The position numbers and the translations under genes were made by a program. From NCBI GenBank assembly GCA_030848705.1, contig CM061240.1, positions 127,832,998 through 127,896,997 on the forward strand: a stretch of 64,000 bases of DNA, given 5' to 3'. This document shows, piece after piece, positions 11,866 to 21,456 of this stretch. Every line of letters starts with the position of its first letter. The stretch's first letter is position 1. This stretch comes from Heracleum sosnowskyi. Lineage: Eukaryota > Streptophyta > Magnoliopsida > Apiales > Apiaceae. The notes below the pieces were generated by a model. That model was not told the origin of the DNA. It did not search any database and saw only the letters and a list, made by a program, of their open reading frames with translations.

Positions 11866-12059
11866 TAAATTATGTATGGTTGTCACTTATGAATTGTATG
11901 ACGGAGATACTAAAACATGGTGGTAATAACAATTATAAGCTCCCACACATGGGAAAAAAGAAGCTTCAACATCTTGGATTACTACCTACTCAAATATATG
12001 CTCCATTACATATAGTGGAAAAGGTATTAAACGAGACAAGCAACGGTAATGTAATGTAA
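10698..12059 (+). CDS. Mariner-like transposase (DD39D), apparently intact
   Basis: The protein is a plant mariner-like transposase, which binds the CTCCCTCCGT terminal repeats and moves the element into TA sites. I chose the ATG at 10698 (MPFLLDLNEE, 453 residues) over the in-frame ATG at 10596. The upstream 34 residues are hydrophobic and unlike the family, while the later start leaves a family-typical length. An N-terminal DNA-binding region with helix-turn-helix character (about residues 35-150, including NAPKSTVHRAI) is followed by the catalytic core: HIDGKW, QQDNARPH and INDLGFF. Exactly 39 residues separate the last two aspartates. The C-terminus (GLLPTQIYAP...) is complete and the stop falls inside a TAATG microsatellite. 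No internal stop or frameshift is present, so the gene could encode an active enzyme. Confidence 0.9.
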   Translation: MPFLLDLNEESIPDLNEVPPATCPATRKRLTNLEKDQIVHILIFNYNNDKLGRGIIKQIASKYEVTRLVISQIWKATLQAIRGDEHPNVHRKYKGSNKSKVFNLEKVSSIPLHLRTNIRTLACQLNAPKSTVHRAIQKGEIKSHSNALKPYLKSQNMEARVRFVLNHIESSTLQTNPTYVDMYCIIHIDGKWFYMTRTSQKYYLLPSEPEPQRTCKSKRFITKIMFMSAIARPRYDKDGVCIFDGKIGIFPFTIEEPAARASKNRARGVIEVKPIESITKIVIKQCLIEKIIPAIKAKWSSDFNKHIVIQQDNARPHISDNDEDFIKVAQDGEFYITLANQPPNSPDLNINDLGFFRIIQGLQHEKAPKTVTQLVYAVKQAYEEVSDSTLNYVWLSLMNCMTEILKHGGNNNYKLPHMGKKKLQHLGLLPTQIYAPLHIVEKVLNETSNGNVM

Positions 12060-12180
12060 TGTATTTTGATGTAATGTAATGTATTTTGATGTAATGTAAT
12101 GTAATCTATTTTGATGTAATGTAATGTTGATGTGATGTAATGTAATGTAATGTAATGTAATATAATGTAATGTAATGTAC
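12042..12180. repeat. TAATG microsatellite
   Basis: Imperfect tandem runs of TAATG, broken by TATTTTGATG units, start at the transposase stop codon and run about 140 bases. The stop codon itself (TAA at 12057-12059) is part of the repeat, so repeat-length change could alter the protein end. Confidence 0.9.
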
Positions 12181-13473
12181 AGTAGAGAATCACACCTATT
12201 TCGATGCCACTGATCAACTGTTTTGTCACTGAGCAATACTGATCAACTGTTTTGTCAATGTCCTCTCAAGTTTCTGCAACAGAAAAGCCAAAATTAACAA
12301 GTACACTTGATCAAGTGTAAATCCAAACTAAGCTAGTCGTTCATGTCACTTGCAGATGTTGATAACCTTAAAAATAAATCTCAGCATGTGATTCTTAATC
12401 AGAGAAGTTCCACCGACCCCATGTTAGAAGATGAAGATATCCCCTTTCTTTATTTCAGATTATATTACTGATTATGCTGCACCTTTACACATTCACAGAC
12501 AAGAAAGAACCATATCACAACAGTTTGCCATATCAACCACCTATTCTCTAACTCTTGTCTGATGAACATAAGGCTTTACTAGGTAACTTGATCCTCTCAA
12601 GTTTCTGCAACAGAAAAGCCAAAATTAACAAGTACTTAGAAATACCAAATCAAAAGTTTTCTCCTAGCAACAGAACTAAACCCCTTATGCTGGTTTCCAT
12701 AATAATAAAAACAACAGTGATATGTACATATAAATGAATCTTTTAAAGCCATGCACACCTAAGAATCACTAAACAGCCTTCATTCTTTTAAATTGTACAC
12801 ATTCGTAGAAAGAGAGGGGAGAGAAGACGACATATCCCTCACGGCAGAAAAAAAATAGATTTACCAGTGACAACACACAACTCTCTAATCCAAAATAAAT
12901 TAATAACTCGAAAACATTAACAAAGATAGCTTCTTTTAAAGTAATACAAGATCACATCTGATTATCTTTCAGATCTTGCTTTTCAAAATTATCAATAATT
13001 CATCAGCAACAATTTTCATACTTTTCCGTAACACAACTGTAAGTACCATCCTTCGACACCCTTTACTTCAAAACACCCTTTAAATCGCACTAATCGTGTG
13101 TTTCTCCCACCCATTACTTCAAAACACCCTTTAAATCGCAAATAAACATAACCATAATATGATCTACACTCGATAAATCATCATCACTTACAACCCTTAA
13201 AGTCAAATTTCAAGAGAAGACCAATCAAGAAACAAATCTCACATTTTTAAAACAGAATTTAACAAAGCCCACATGAATCCAGCAAAAAGGCACAAACTTT
13301 ACTAATTACTTGCTAGAGCAGAGCAATACTAATTACTTGCTACAGCAGAGCAATACTAATCAGGCTAGACAAACAAGCAGGGAAACAGTTAGAAACTATA
13401 ACCATTCCAATGATCGAAACAGAATCGAAAATAATACAAAACAGAATCGAATTGAGCACATACCTACCAGCCT
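12181..13473. other. Noncoding interior of the mariner-like element with direct repeats
   Basis: No supported gene on the plus strand. Several short direct repeats are visible: a block of about 44 bp beginning TCCTCTCAAGTTTCTGCAAC at 12261 and again near 12591; ACTGATCAACTGTTTTGTCA near 12209 and 12238; ACTTCAAAACACCCTTTAAA near 13065 and 13113; ACTAATTACTTGCTA near 13301 and 13329. Read on the minus strand, the area left of 13474 is T-rich and intron-like. Confidence 0.55.
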
Positions 13474-13755
13474 TCACTTGAAAAATCGGGGAAGAAAAAT
13501 ATGGAGTAAACCACTTGGGTCATCGAATTTCAGGTCATCGAGTTTCGGGTCGTCAACTTTCAACCTTTTTGCTATCGAATTGCTTGGCTTCTCTTCCGAC
13601 GAACGTTTCTTCGTCTTTTCTCTTCTGATGATTTCATAATCGGGGGTATCTTCAACAACTTGGGAATATTTGACAGGGGTTCGTTCATGTATCAGTTTAG
13701 GAGTTCTTTCGGAGTCTGAATTAGGTGTTGAATCACATATTAATTGTGATTCCAT
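13474..13755 (-). CDS. Possible captured host gene 5' exon inside the mariner element
   Basis: This minus-strand reading frame of 93 residues begins MESQLICDSTPNSDSERTP. It is rich in Ser, Glu, Lys and Asp, with a basic patch (REKTKKRSSEEK and AKRLK) that resembles a nuclear-localisation signal. Upstream on the same strand is a leader with AACCCTAAAA, common in plant 5' UTRs. Just past the stop, the minus strand reads GGCTGGTAGGTATGT, a plausible splice donor followed by T-rich sequence. The frame could therefore be a first exon that really splices onward. I do not recognise the protein. It may be a gene fragment captured by the element or a second element gene. Confidence 0.4.
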   Translation of the reverse strand: MESQLICDSTPNSDSERTPKLIHERTPVKYSQVVEDTPDYEIIRREKTKKRSSEEKPSNSIAKRLKVDDPKLDDLKFDDPSGLLHIFLPRFFK

Positions 13756-14203
13756 TAGGTGAAAAAAGGAAAGAAAATATTGGGGCTAAGTTTTTAGGGT
13801 TCTTGATGGGTGAGTCGATAAGGATTAGAATGGGTAAAAGAAGAAAAGGGCAGGTGTAAATGATTAAACGGGGTGTTTAGTTTAATTATAATTGATGATT
13901 AAGTTAATAATGATTGATAATTAAGTTAATGGTGGGAGTATAATATTGATGATTGGATTGATAGTGGGAGTATAATATTAGGTGATATATTTTTATAATA
14001 TTAAAATTTTACTATTTATAGTAATGTATAGAAATGGTGGGACGGCCCGAAATAGAAAGTGTATAGAATTGACCGGGACGGAGGGAGTAAGAAAAATGCA
14101 CGAGATCCCAAGCTTTTCCCGGTATTTTTCTAAAATGTGTAGCATGTGGCCATGTGTACTTAATAACTTTTTAATAATAAAATAGGATACCACATTCATT
14201 TAT

Positions 14204-14404
14204 GGAAAATGCTAGAGACACAAAAATTGTTCCCAAAATTCTTAACAAATACACATGGCAACTCCTGATTCGTTATAATAATAAGTGGACCCCCTGCATT
14301 CACACCAACAACACCAATTAAAACATTTCAAACTGTCACATCACCCCTGCCATGTCATTTGGTAACAATTTTTTGTACCAAATTTTGTGCCTCTAGCACT
14401 ACTC
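14204..14404. mobile_element. Mutator-like MITE with 9-bp target duplication
   Basis: A 201-bp noncoding element is flanked by the perfect 9-bp repeat TTCATTTAT (14195-14203 and 14405-14413). The ends are inverted: AATGCTAGAGACACAAAA on the left and, read inward from the right, AGTGCTAGAGGCACAAAA. The other copy of the duplication (after 37834) lacks it. The 9-bp duplication fits the Mutator superfamily. Confidence 0.85.
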
Positions 14405-14991
14405 TTCATTTATACACCATTACAAATAAAAAAAACTCCATATATCATGTCATATCATTTAATAAAAATTTTGATCAAGATTTTGAGATATTTAGCATTA
14501 TTTTATAATAAAATATTTGTTCGAGAATGAAACAATTATGTATATCAACCAATTATAGAAGTATTACGTACGTAAAATACCATAATTAAAATAAATAATA
14601 CATTAATATATTTCCAACATGTCCCAAAGTGGACATTATAATAAATTTGGATTAGTGATAATGTATACTATATTCCTAAAATTGAAACATTAGGTCGGTT
14701 AGTCGGTGTATCTCTTCCGTTGATTGATTAATCGAATATATCTTATATTTATCATTTCTAACGAAAATGTCTCCTTTTTTCTAAAAATATAAATAATAAC
14801 CAATCAATAACTTTTTTCAGTTAAAATACATTATATATTTTATCTGTTCTAACTAAAATCAATAAATTAACTTTTTCAATTAAAACACAAATCTTTTTAT
14901 TTTCTTAAATAAAATCTCTCTTTTTTCAAAAATATCACCGATAATAAATATGTCTATATATATAATTATTATTAGATAATACTCCCTCCGT

Positions 14992-15293
14992 CCCTCTGAG
15001 TAGTGTACATTTGGTTTGGGCACGGAGACCAAGAAAATATATAAAAAATGAGTAAAATTAGATGAAAAGTGGGTAAAGTGGTGGGACCTATCAATATTTA
15101 ATAATAGATTTGAGATAGTGGAGAAAAATAGTGGGTGTAATAGTGTTTTATATTATTATAGAATAGAGATAGTGGAGAAAGTAGTGAGTGTAATAATGTT
15201 TTATATTATTAAAAGTTACTATTTTGGAATGTATAGAAATGAGAGGGACAACCCAAAATGGAAAGTGTATAGAAATGAATTGGAAAGAGGGAG
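14992..15293. mobile_element. Stowaway-type MITE 1
   Basis: A 302-bp element starts CTCCCTCCGTCCCTCTGAG, ends GGAAAGAGGGAG, and is flanked by TA (14990-14991 and 15294-15295). Its ends resemble the mariner element at 10371-14087, which could supply transposase. At the same place in copy 2 there is a Helitron instead (39693-41263). Confidence 0.88.
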
Positions 15294-15432
15294 TATCATT
15301 TAAAATTTAAAGTTTACAAAATTTGTGTCTTAAAATTTTAATACATATTAAATAAAAAGTCATATAATATTAAGGAAAAAAATTATACATCACACTGGTT
15401 CTAAACTAACATATATAAAGTACTGCAGTATA

Positions 15433-15689
15433 CTCCCTCTGCCCCTGAGTTCTTTACATTGGGGGACGGGGGCTCGGCACGTATTTTAAGCTCCTATAAA
15501 ATATATTTTCATAAATTACTTTAAATATTTTTTTCTTCTGAATAAAAGTATAATGTTTTAATTTTTATTTAGAAAAAGAAAATTTTGAAAATAAGTTGTA
15601 GAATTATACTTTATAGGAGGCTTAAAATACGTGTTGAGCAATATAAAAAAACTGTAAAGAATTGTAAAAAAATGAGAGTAACAGGGGAG
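15433..15689. mobile_element. Stowaway-type MITE 2
   Basis: A 257-bp TA-flanked element runs from CTCCCTCTGCCCCTGAG to AGTAACAGGGGAG. The interior has inverted phrases (CACGTATTTTAAG and CTTAAAATACGTG) that would fold into a long hairpin. It is absent from the second copy. Confidence 0.85.
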
Positions 15690-15769
15690 TATAAAGATAG
15701 TATATATGTCTGCAACATTTGTATGAGTACCTTTTGGTAAAAACACCCGTGTCACACATGGTTACCTCG

Positions 15770-16445
15770 TATTTAGTGGTGTATATAAAAAGTTAAAATA
15801 TACTTAAAATTATTAAGTGTTATATAAGTGATAAGTAGATAAATTCTTATAAGTTATATTGATGTTTGGATAAATTTACTTATAAGTTAGTTAAGAATTT
15901 GCTAAATTAAATTTGAAAAAATTATTATTAAATATAATGATCTCAACACATGCATTTTAAATTAAAAAGACATTTAAAAACTCAAGTGTAAAAATATAAA
16001 ATATTAAAAAATAAAAAAAACCAAGTAATAAGTCAATAAATTATGAAAAATGTACATTGTTACTAACATTTAATTTATCATCTTATAAGTTACTTCATCT
16101 GTCCCTTTCATTTCTTTAGAGTTTTTTTACACTGCTTGACACGTATTTTAAGACTACTATAAAATATAGTTCTACAACTTATTTTTAAAATTTTCTTTTT
16201 CTAAATAAAAATTTAAACATTATTTTTTTTATTAAGAAGAAAAAGAAATTTAAAATAATTCATCGAAATATATTTTATAGAATTCTTAAAATACGTGTCG
16301 AACCCCTTCCTCAATGTAAAGAATTGAGGAGACGGAGGAAGTATAACTTAAATTCATAAGTTAGGTTGACAAATATTCTTTATAAATCATTACGGGCTTA
16401 TAAAGCATAAGTTGGCTTATTATATTGTAGCCAAACAGGCCCTTA
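15770..16445. mobile_element. AT-rich TE-like insertion of the GTTTGGATAAATTT family
   Basis: This stretch, interrupted by MITE 3, contains GTTTGGATAAATTTACTTATAAG and ends near GCCAAACAGGCCC. Similar text on the opposite strand occurs at 42335-42690. I cannot define terminal repeats here, so the limits are approximate. Confidence 0.45.
16093..16341. mobile_element. Stowaway-type MITE 3
   Basis: A 249-bp element starts CTTCATCTGTCCCTTTCATT, ends GGAGACGGAGGAAG, and has TA on both sides (16091-16092, 16342-16343). It is foldback-like and resembles MITE 2 in its interior (ACACGTATTTTAAGAC, TCTTAAAATACGTG). Confidence 0.82.
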
Positions 16446-16460
16446 ATTGTTCCGCTCAAG

Positions 16461-17581
16461 TAGGGCTGTAAGCGAACAGAGCCGTTCGTGAACAAAACTC
16501 GAGATCGGCTCGTTTTAGATGGACTCGGTTCAGTTCGTTTACTATATGAACACGAGCTTGAACATGAAAATGTGTTCGGTTGGTAAATGAGCTCGAGCCG
16601 AGCTTTACACCTGTTCGACTCGAACTCGGCTCGTTTTGCTCGGGATCGACTCGAGCTCGGCTCGAACTCGTTAAACTCGGCTCGATTCGTTTAACTAATT
16701 ATAAATTTGTGAATTTCATAATATCCTTAACAATTTGAATATGTTGAATAAAACTTAATTGCGATCTATTTTAGTTATTTTGTGGTTGAATAGGGAATTG
16801 TATTTGTTATATCTAAAAGGTATAACATCAACGTACTGACAAAAGTTAAACTCTTTATATCCAATCCAAAGTAGTTTTTCATTATTAAAATTTATAAATT
16901 GCATTCATAAAATTACAAAAGAAAGTGAACAGAGAAAGAGAGTTTGTCTTATTAATTTATTATATAATATTATTTAAAAGTGGCTCATACCTCTTAAAAT
17001 TATTTTAAGGAGAAAGATAAGACTTTTAGTGAATTTAAAGTTAATAAGAATATCTTGGAAAAAAAAAGTTGTAAACCTCCTCAAATTTCGAGCCAAGATA
17101 AAGAGGCTCTTAGAAAGGCTCTACGTTAGTGATAAAATTGTTTTATTTTAACTATTGTTATTAGGTGAAGTGAGTAAGGTTTGATTACTCGTAAATACAA
17201 ATATTAACCTAATATGATTATTAGAAGAAAATAAATTAACTTTTAGTATTGAAATTCAAACATAATCGTGTATTCTTAAGATGTAATTTTAGGCGTGAGA
17301 CTGTAAATCGAGTATATAATTTTAAAAATTGGATTTGGTTGAGTATAAAAGTACGAACTATAAGTGAACAACTCGACTTGACTCGAGTTCGGTTTGTGTT
17401 CGGCTCGACTCGAAATGTTCGTGAACAAACTCGTGTTCGGCTCTTTTATTAACGAGCCGATCTTGAACATCACTTTTCGTTCTATTAGAAAGCTCGACTC
17501 GACTTGGTTCGTTTTAAAAAAAAATCAAGTTCGGCTCGATTCGAACAAAACTCGACTCGGCTCTGTTCGTTTACAACCCTA
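16461..17581. mobile_element. Non-autonomous hAT-like element with GCTCG-rich subterminal arrays
   Basis: The left end TAGGGCTGTAAGCGAACAG and the inward-read right end TAGGGTTGTAAACGAACAG are inverted repeats of at least 23 bp, starting with the TAGGG typical of hAT. The flanks CGCTCAAG (16453-16460) and CGCTCAAC (17582-17589) form an 8-bp target duplication with one change. About 200 bases inside each end are dense in ACTCGGCTCG and CGAGCTCGG phrases, the kind of short repeat that hAT transposases bind. No transposase is encoded. Confidence 0.85.
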
Positions 17582-18159
17582 CGCTCAACTACAAACAATA
17601 ATAAACAGTCAAACTCAAATATATTTGAACTGTTTGTCAGAAAGTTTAAGATATCGAAGGAAAATTAAACTAGATTTGTTTGTGCAGTGTTGATCTAGAA
17701 ATTAGACAAAATATTTGGATACATGAAACTCTTCCGTCACTACTCAGCTGTTCAATTTAACTTTAGCTATTCAATTTAACTTTTAAATGATCCGATTTTG
17801 ATTAAAATTTGTACAAATTATATAATTCATGAAAATAAGAAAATTATATCATTAAAAACTGAATCTAGTCTATTTCAAATTGTAATTTTCAATTTTTAAA
17901 ATGATAAAAAAATAACTTTTCGTCTTTAATAAAAATTAATCGATTTAACCACTGAAATTACTACAAATTAGGAAGAGAGAGTAATAATTTTACTCCATAT
18001 TTTTGTTTAAAAAATGATTTACACATTTTATTTTCTGAAATGTTCTTTTCTAACAATAAACAAGTATTAGATTTTGTTGTCATAAGCACAATAAAACTTA
18101 AAAAGGATTTTACCAACAAAAACACTTGTTTATGATAAGCAACAGTGATGTGTATTTTT

Positions 18160-18757
18160 AGAGAGATGTAAACGAATCGAACTGTTTATAAATAAACTCG
18201 AACTCAGTATAATAAAGCTTCAGTTCATGTTAAGAACTTGAATTCGAACTCGATCACCAAAATATGTGCTTAAGCTAGCAGCGGGAGACAAACTATTAGT
18301 ATGTGCGGCTCCACTCGACTTATACTCGAATCGTTAAAACTCGACAAATATCACATATATCCTAATTTTTTGGTGTATTTTTAATATTTTGAGTTTAAAA
18401 TTACAATCAAAATATCTAATTCGTGAATCTTTGAGGCATAATCAATTAAAATTTAATTTAATTTGGAGTTGAGTCGAAACTGATAGTTAGTTGTGTCAAG
18501 CGAGTTTGAACCTCTTTTCTTTTCTTTTGTATGATATTATTACGTTCACGAGTTGTTCATTAAGGATTCAAATGTGGCTCAAGACGTTTTTGTTCAATAA
18601 GAGCTCGAGTGTGAATTGATTCGTTAATGAATTTGAGCTCGAGCTCAACGAGAATATTTATGCAATAAAAATGGTGTACATAGTTTATGTTTGTTCTAAA
18701 AAATTTATATACTACTCATTTAGATTAAAACTCGACTCAAAATCGAGTTGAGCTAGC
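18160..18757. mobile_element. Older hAT-like remnant
   Basis: The stretch starts near GTAAACGAATCGAACTG, contains scattered ACTCGA/CTCGAG phrases, and ends near AATCGAGTTGAGCTAGCCCT. This is a decayed version of the element at 16461. It is shared by both copies of the segmental duplication (second copy 43235-43741 plus 57217-57312), so it predates the duplication. Confidence 0.55.
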
Positions 18758-18933
18758 CCTTTCTTTTTTATTACTTTAACTATGGTCGGTTTCCGATCAA
18801 TATGTTATTCAGTTATTATTTACTCTTGAAAAAAATATTCAAAAAATATTAAAATTCTTACTGGGATTCTAAAAGGATTCAAAAGTCTATTTTCACTCAT
18901 AAACAATTGTTACGCGTAATTTATGGTTATGCC

Positions 18934-19470
18934 CGGTGTTCTAAAAGTCGGCGATTAATCGCTCGGCGGTGACGCGAAAATCGGTCAATTAATCGTTTTT
19001 TCAGAAAAAATGGTCAAAAATCGGCTGAATCGGTCAAAAATCGGGCTAATTATTAAAAAATAGTTAAAATAGTTAAAATTTAAAAAAAATAATTAAAAAT
19101 TTAAAAGGTAGAAACTTGATTAAACAATAGGAAAAAACATTATTTTTGTACATATAATTATAATTTTAGATGCCTAAATCGTAAATTCTCTTAATTTTTC
19201 CTCTTAAATTGATCTCTAATTGAAAAGTTAAACCGTCAAAATTTATTTATTACAATTATATAACATTTTTAACATATTTGCATAAATATATGATAAGAAC
19301 ATATGTTTAGTTGAAATAACGAAACAATTATATATATGAATATAAAAAATATTATTAAATTTATTCCGATTAATGATCCGATTAATCATTGCGATTAATT
19401 CCCGATTACCCGATTAATCCATGGACGATGCATTCACCGATTAACTCCAATTCCCGCTTTTTACAACACT
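18934..19470. mobile_element. Mutator-like MITE with GGTTATGCC duplication
   Basis: A 537-bp insertion is bounded by perfect 9-bp copies of GGTTATGCC (18925-18933 and 19471-19479). The second copy of the segment has a single GGTTATGCC at 57482-57490, the empty site. Ends are inverted: CGGTGTTCTAAAAGTCGG on the left and AGTGTTGTAAAAAGCGG read inward from the right. The interior repeats AATCGGTCAAAAATCGG-type phrases and holds no gene. Confidence 0.88.
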
Positions 19471-19594
19471 GGTTATGCCAACTAGAACAAGAATATTTTA
19501 AGTTCTTCAATATTTTATAATTTTTGAAGTTATTTTCCCATTTGTCTTCTTTAAAACAATTCTTAATTTTTCGGAGCTACTGTTAACCGAGGAA

Positions 19595-20133
19595 GTAGTT
19601 GTAAAGAAAACACATTAGTACAAAACAAAGAGACGATTTTGAAACAAAATTTCTTGCATTTCACAAGCATGATATATAAGTCCAACACTTTAAACATGAA
19701 TTCCTAACATATTATTCAAATTATTCCCAAGATATTATTCAAATTAATTTGTTTTAAAACATTACTCAAACGCAAATTTTAATTAGAAATTTATATAAAT
19801 ATGTATGCGAGAGTTTTATCATTTAATTTAAAATTTTATATTGATTAATTAAATCATACATGTAATTTTTTTTCTTTTTAAAGAATAAGATAATTTCCCG
19901 GATTTCCAGAATTTTCATTAGTTTAGCCAGTGGCTCCCAAGAAATTTCGAGGAACCTTCATGAGTACGAGAAAAATCAATCAGTAAGTAACTTTACTTTA
20001 TTAATGAAAATGACTCTGTCGGTCAGTCCAGTAGTGGGGTGAATTATTTTCTTTGAGAGTACAACTTTACTTTGAAAAAGTTTACTTTGCTTCGCATTGT
20101 GGATTTGTGGTCCAGTCCGAGAATCTTCCTGAC
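19595..20133 (+). repeat. Orphan copy of the 21457 gene's promoter region
   Basis: This block matches 20721-21312 (GTAGTTG..AAGAAAACACATTAG through GAGAATCTTCCTGAC), with a deletion and substitutions. It is followed by TCAAGTTTTTTTT and not by a gene. Bases 20134-20410 after it are AT-rich with no supported feature. Confidence 0.8.
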
Positions 20134-20410
20134 ACTTATCAAGTTTTTTTTTTAATATAAATTTTATGCAATATATCTGGAGGCAGTTTACAATATTTAT
20201 TGTAAAAAAAATCATAATCAAAATGAATTTATTTTGTAAATCAAAATTCATTATACTGTAATTTTTAGATTCATTATACTACAATTTCAGTGTTAGAATA
20301 TAAGTCAAAAATACATTATACTGAGTGGTCTACACCGAACATTTATCTATATTTATAACTACAAAAATATATAGTAGTATTTGTAGATTAATATGATGTT
20401 ATATGTAGTA

Positions 20411-20721
20411 CTCCCTCTGTCACATATATTTATATACAGTTTTTATTTTGAGATGTCCCTCTAAATTTTATATATTTCAAAAATAGTAACTTTTAATAAT
20501 ATAAAATATTATTATACCCACTAATTTTCTCCACTATATCTATTTTATAATAATATAAAACACTACACACACTACTTTCCTCCACTAGCTCAAATTTATT
20601 ATTAAATATTGATAGATCCCACAGCTTTATCCATTTTTCATATAACTTTAATCATTTTTTATATCTTTTCTTGTTCTCCGTGTCCATCCCCAATGTATAG
20701 AATTCAACGGGACCAAGAGAG
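20411..20721. mobile_element. Stowaway-type MITE 4
   Basis: A 311-bp TA-flanked element runs from CTCCCTCTGTCACATATATT to GGGACCAAGAGAG. It sits directly upstream of the gene-proximal promoter copy, so its right end lies at the border of the duplicated block. Confidence 0.82.
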
Positions 20722-21312
20722 TAGTTGCGAAGAAAACACATTAGTACAAAACAAAGAGACAATTTTGAAACAAAATTTCTTGCATTCCGCAAGCATGATA
20801 TATAAGTCCAACACTTTAAACATGAATCATTCGGATTCCACGAGCATGATCATCATTTCCTACATTTGCAATACTGTACAACTAATTAGCAATGAGTTGC
20901 GCAAATTCCTAACATATTATTCAAATTATTCCTAACATGTTATTCAAATTAATTTGATTTAAAACATTACTCAAACGCAAATTTTAATTAGAAATTTATA
21001 TACATATGTATGCGAGAGTTTTATCATTTAATTTAAAATTTTATATTGATTAATTAAATCATACATGTAATTTATTTATAAAAAAAAAAAATAAGACAAT
21101 TTCCCGGATTTCCAGAATTTTCATTAGTTTAGCCTGAGGCTCCCAAGAAATTTCGAGGAACCTTCATCCGAGGAGCGAGGACGATTAAAATCAATCAAAG
21201 TAAGTAAAGTAAGTAGTGGGGTGAATTATTTTCTTTGAGAGTACAACTTTACTTTGAAAAAGTTTAGTTTGCTTAGCATTGTGGATTTGTGGAGTCCGAG
21301 AATCTTCCTGAC
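20721..21312 (+). repeat. Gene-proximal copy of duplicated promoter region
   Basis: This is the partner of 19595-20133. It leads directly into the TATA box and leader of the gene at 21457. A small extra stretch (about 20829-20905) is absent from the orphan copy. Confidence 0.8.
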
Positions 21313-21379
21313 GTCATTACAAATACATCATACACAATGTCCGTGACTTCTTGTGTCGTACACTATCCTCCTATATAAA
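21309..21379 (+). promoter_or_regulatory. Core promoter: TGACGTCA site and TATA box
   Basis: A palindromic TGACGTCA (21309-21316), the classic bZIP/TGA-type binding core, lies about 56 bases upstream of TATATAAA (21372-21379). The TATA box is 78 bases before the ATG at 21457, a normal plant spacing. The orphan promoter copy has TGACACTT in place of the palindrome. Confidence 0.7.
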
Positions 21380-21456
21380 CCTACCATCCTCTTTGTTAAA
21401 GTTCATTCATCTCCGATCTAAAGACAAGTAGTATTACTAAATTGTAGCATAACAAA

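Larger units (their letters stand above)
10371..14087 (+). mobile_element. Complete mariner-like element (3.7 kb)
   Basis: Terminal inverted repeats begin CTCCCTCCGTCCCG at the left and, read from the right end inward, CTCCCTCCGTCCCG as well. Both continue into a CTATACA phrase about 20-30 bases in. TA dinucleotides flank both sides (10369-10370 and 14088-14089), the hallmark Tc1/mariner target duplication. The transposase gene sits near the left end. The right 2 kb is unusually long for an element of this kind and includes a possible captured gene fragment on the minus strand. Confidence 0.93.
14169..19580. repeat. Segmental duplication, copy 1
   Basis: This host segment is present again at 24637-57591, where it is interrupted by much larger insertions. 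Matching anchors are 14169-14203 with 24637-24657 plus 37830-37850, 14405-14990 with 37842-39692, 15294-15430 with 41264-41390, 15690-15760 with 42200-42280, 17620-18675 with 42690-43741, and 18675-19580 with 57217-57591. Comparing the copies reveals the empty site of nearly every element inserted in either one. Copy 1 carries the small elements and copy 2 the large ones. Confidence 0.9.

Noticed and set aside
12042..12180. Minus-strand frames made of Leu-His-Tyr-Ile repeats
   Set aside because: They are translations of the TAATG microsatellite.
13310..13639. Plus-strand frame of 109 residues inside the mariner element
   Set aside because: It overlaps the minus-strand frame, which has better leader, codon and splice context. 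The plus frame begins in short direct repeats.
17249..17693. Overlapping short frames within and beyond the hAT-like element
   Set aside because: They arise from the repeated CTCG-rich subterminal arrays and run across the element border, so they are not genes.
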